A DNA stretch of 64,000 nt from Candidatus Melainabacteria bacterium. Lineage in GTDB: Bacteria; Cyanobacteriota; Vampirovibrionia; Obscuribacterales; Obscuribacteraceae. The notes beneath the pieces were generated by a model. It made no database searches, had not been told where the DNA came from, and worked only from the letters and a program-made list of their open reading frames with translations. Each line of letters begins with the position of its first letter. Within the stretch, counting starts at the first letter, position 1. This document shows positions 62,424 to 64,000 of the stretch, one piece after another. Made by a program: the position numbers and the translations under genes. Location: the NCBI GenBank assembly GCA_016699165.1, contig CP064963.1:4526001-4590000 (forward strand), read 5' to 3'.

Positions 62424-64000
62424 CTACGATCCTTTATTTCTCAGTTTGTACACATCAAAATTGTCGTGTGATTCTATTTTGTCGTAGCTTGCTTGCATTT
62501 TCTCCACAAAACCATATGGTTTGAGATAATCCAAAACTGGCCCGATTTGTACGAAAACTAGTTTGGGCTTGTTTGCCTCAATATCTTGTATGTATTCTTT
62601 TACAATTCGCTCTTCCTGCTCAAATAATGCAATGTTTTTAGGCGTTTTTTCACGCATGTCTTTGATATATTGAAGCACGGACAAAATTACACAGTGTAAA
62701 TGACGAGAGCCTGGTGCGGCATTAATTTGGGTTAGAAACGGATATTCTGGAGTAACACCATTAGAAATGAAAACAACTTTGTCTTCGCGATTCCACTCTT
62801 TTTGAAAGACATCAAAGAAGGGAGAATTGATATCGCTTCTTGGAGAAAAGCCATCGTAGCCAATAAAGGCCATATCCACTTTGGCATTTCGATTAACTGC
62901 TTGTGTGTCTTGAAAAGCGTCATAAGCAAGATAGCCTCCAATAGCCACAGGCACAATCCATACTAGTATCATATGTGGTATCGAGCAAGCTTCGTTTATT
63001 TTCTCGCCTATAAAGACTAGAAAATATGAAATCGCAATGAAAGCAAGTATCAAAGACGCGGCTAAAACAGGCTGGTCATGATAAGCCCATCCTTTGAATT
63101 GCAAGAGATATGGAATATTGCTTGTTATCCCAAATACTATTAGGGGCTCAATAAGACCTGATTTTCGCCGCAAAGACAGTGCCAGTGCGCATGCAAGGAC
63201 CATAAGCCAGAAAACCATTCTTTTGTCAGGTGGGCAAAAACTGCCACCAAGAGATGTGTCCCAATAGTTATAACCAAGCATAAATGCTGGCACCACAAAA
63301 CCAAAATAGTTGTCGCGCATAGCTTGCGGCATGAGCAAGAAATGCAAGGCATAAGCACTTGCAGCACAAAGTGCACCAAGTGCATCAGGCGAGATAAAGT
63401 GTTTATATGTTTTTGGATCCAAAACATTTTTATTAAGCAGAAAATAAATTTCAACTGCTAAAGCAGGAATTAAAAAATACGGTTTGAGACAAATACCCAT
63501 ACCGCCTATGATTCCAATTAAAATTGAAATCCATTTTTGCTTTGGTGCTCGTCCATTCCAACAAAGCCAGCGCAGCACAAAAAATGGCATGTAAAATAAA
63601 ACGAAAATAGTTTCCCTTTGACCAAAATCGAAACTCAGTAAAAAATTAAAATAAATGAGCGCCACAATGAAAGCGATATAAGTGGCAGTGTCTTCTGCCT
63701 TCTTGTTTTCGGCACATTGAAAAAACAAAAAATAACAAGTTGACGCGGAACACAGAATCACCAGCGCCAGAAACAGTGTGAATGCTTGAGGTGCTGGCAT
63801 ATGAAACATGTTGGCCCATAAAGCCGGTATCATGTCGATATACCAGACTAGAGGCGGGTTTACATCCATCATATCTACATAAGGCACTTTGCCTTGCAAA
63901 ATAAGTTGTGCTGCATTTAAATGCAAGCCCGGGTCCCAGCCCATGTATAGCGGATGCAAGATTGCGCCGTAAACGAGTCTAAATATGAATAGAGAAATTA
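62424..64000 (-). CDS. Polytopic membrane protein, GT-39-like paralogue (5' end beyond window)
   Basis: The frame stays open from 63959 to the window end, so the N-terminus is outside. The visible part has many hydrophobic helices and the loop LQGKVPYVDMMDVNPPLVWY, clearly related to the loop in the gene downstream, and a C-terminal soluble domain (EWNREDKVVFISNGVTPEYP). It is 8 bases upstream of that gene, so the two are tandem paralogues of one family in one operon. Probably also GT-C type; substrate unknown. Confidence 0.6.
   Translation of the reverse strand, partial: ISLFIFRLVYGAILHPLYMGWDPGLHLNAAQLILQGKVPYVDMMDVNPPLVWYIDMIPALWANMFHMPAPQAFTLFLALVILCSASTCYFLFFQCAENKKAEDTATYIAFIVALIYFNFLLSFDFGQRETIFVLFYMPFFVLRWLCWNGRAPKQKWISILIGIIGGMGICLKPYFLIPALAVEIYFLLNKNVLDPKTYKHFISPDALGALCAASAYALHFLLMPQAMRDNYFGFVVPAFMLGYNYWDTSLGGSFCPPDKRMVFWLMVLACALALSLRRKSGLIEPLIVFGITSNIPYLLQFKGWAYHDQPVLAASLILAFIAISYFLVFIGEKINEACSIPHMILVWIVPVAIGGYLAYDAFQDTQAVNRNAKVDMAFIGYDGFSPRSDINSPFFDVFQKEWNREDKVVFISNGVTPEYPFLTQINAAPGSRHLHCVILSVLQYIKDMREKTPKNIALFEQEERIVKEYIQDIEANKPKLVFVQIGPVLDYLKPYGFVEKMQASYDKIESHDNFDVYKLRNKGS

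Noticed and set aside
1..64000. CRISPR arrays, insertion sequences, integrases or attachment repeats
   Set aside because: No regularly spaced repeats, transposase motifs or terminal inverted repeats were found while reading both strands.

Overview
The window looks like a chromosomal stretch of an uncultured, diderm (LPS-making) bacterium. LpxD, LpxC, a BamA-type Omp85 protein, a Skp/OmpH chaperone and two TolC-like proteins all imply an outer membrane. The mix of PPK2-type polyphosphate kinase, bestrophin, kinase-Sel1 fusions, WG repeats, many secreted TPR proteins, AccB/AccC and a group II truncated globin resembles non-photosynthetic Cyanobacteriota (Vampirovibrionia, e.g. Obscuribacterales). 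That placement is an inference from gene content, not from a phylogeny. Gene density is high, most operons are stitched together by ATGA or TAATG overlaps, GTG and TTG starts are common, and no intergenic gap exceeds about 300 bases.

Layout. 1-2569: the end of an MFS exporter, then a leftward operon of a secreted protein, a DsbA/FrnE-type oxidoreductase and a secreted TPR protein with an HEIGH zincin motif. 2677-10858: a rightward tripartite efflux locus with two TolC paralogues, a MacA-like adaptor (frame-broken), a MacB-like permease and a separate ATPase, interrupted by a leftward frame-broken secreted gene. 10867-12584: bestrophin and PPK2. 12606-19503: two related leftward modules, each ABC ATPase, ABC-2 permease and a membrane-anchored double thioredoxin-fold protein; one module adds an APH-like kinase, the other a small anchored protein. 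19599-23703: a coupled operon of a secreted Q/K-rich protein, a secreted TPR-caspase and a secreted choloylglycine-hydrolase-family Ntn enzyme. 23780-30481: an alpha/beta hydrolase facing a rightward run starting with a 42-residue secreted peptide coupled to an RCK-domain channel-like protein, then an LVIVD protein, a small membrane protein, a DUF1493/acyl-carrier-like protein and two orphans.

30456-36979 is the most accessory-looking part: two adjacent leftward toxin-antitoxin modules (HipB-HipA, then Xre-RES) with clear operator-like palindromes, followed by unknown and WG-repeat genes. 37050-43680 is housekeeping: globin, valS, efp, accB, accC and a CAT-anticodon tRNA. 43828-48380 holds a Ser/Thr kinase-Sel1 protein, small secreted and membrane proteins, tmk and a secreted thioredoxin. 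48560-53277 is the envelope cluster bamA-ompH-lpxD-lpxC. 53257-57177 holds a haem-binding protein, a TPR-PDZ protein, a PEBP protein and small orphans. 57207-60724 encodes an exported TldD/TldE-like pair, and 60739-64000 two polytopic paralogues, the last cut by the window edge.

Four genes or gene pairs (near 6898, 7695, 12810 and 35400) are out of frame exactly at A-runs, where a one-base change restores a sensible protein. Assembly homopolymer errors are the simplest explanation, but slippage or decay cannot be excluded from sequence alone. The strongest candidates for undescribed biology are the duplicated ABC-2/thioredoxin-fold modules, the secreted caspase/Ntn-hydrolase operon and the exported TldD/TldE pair.
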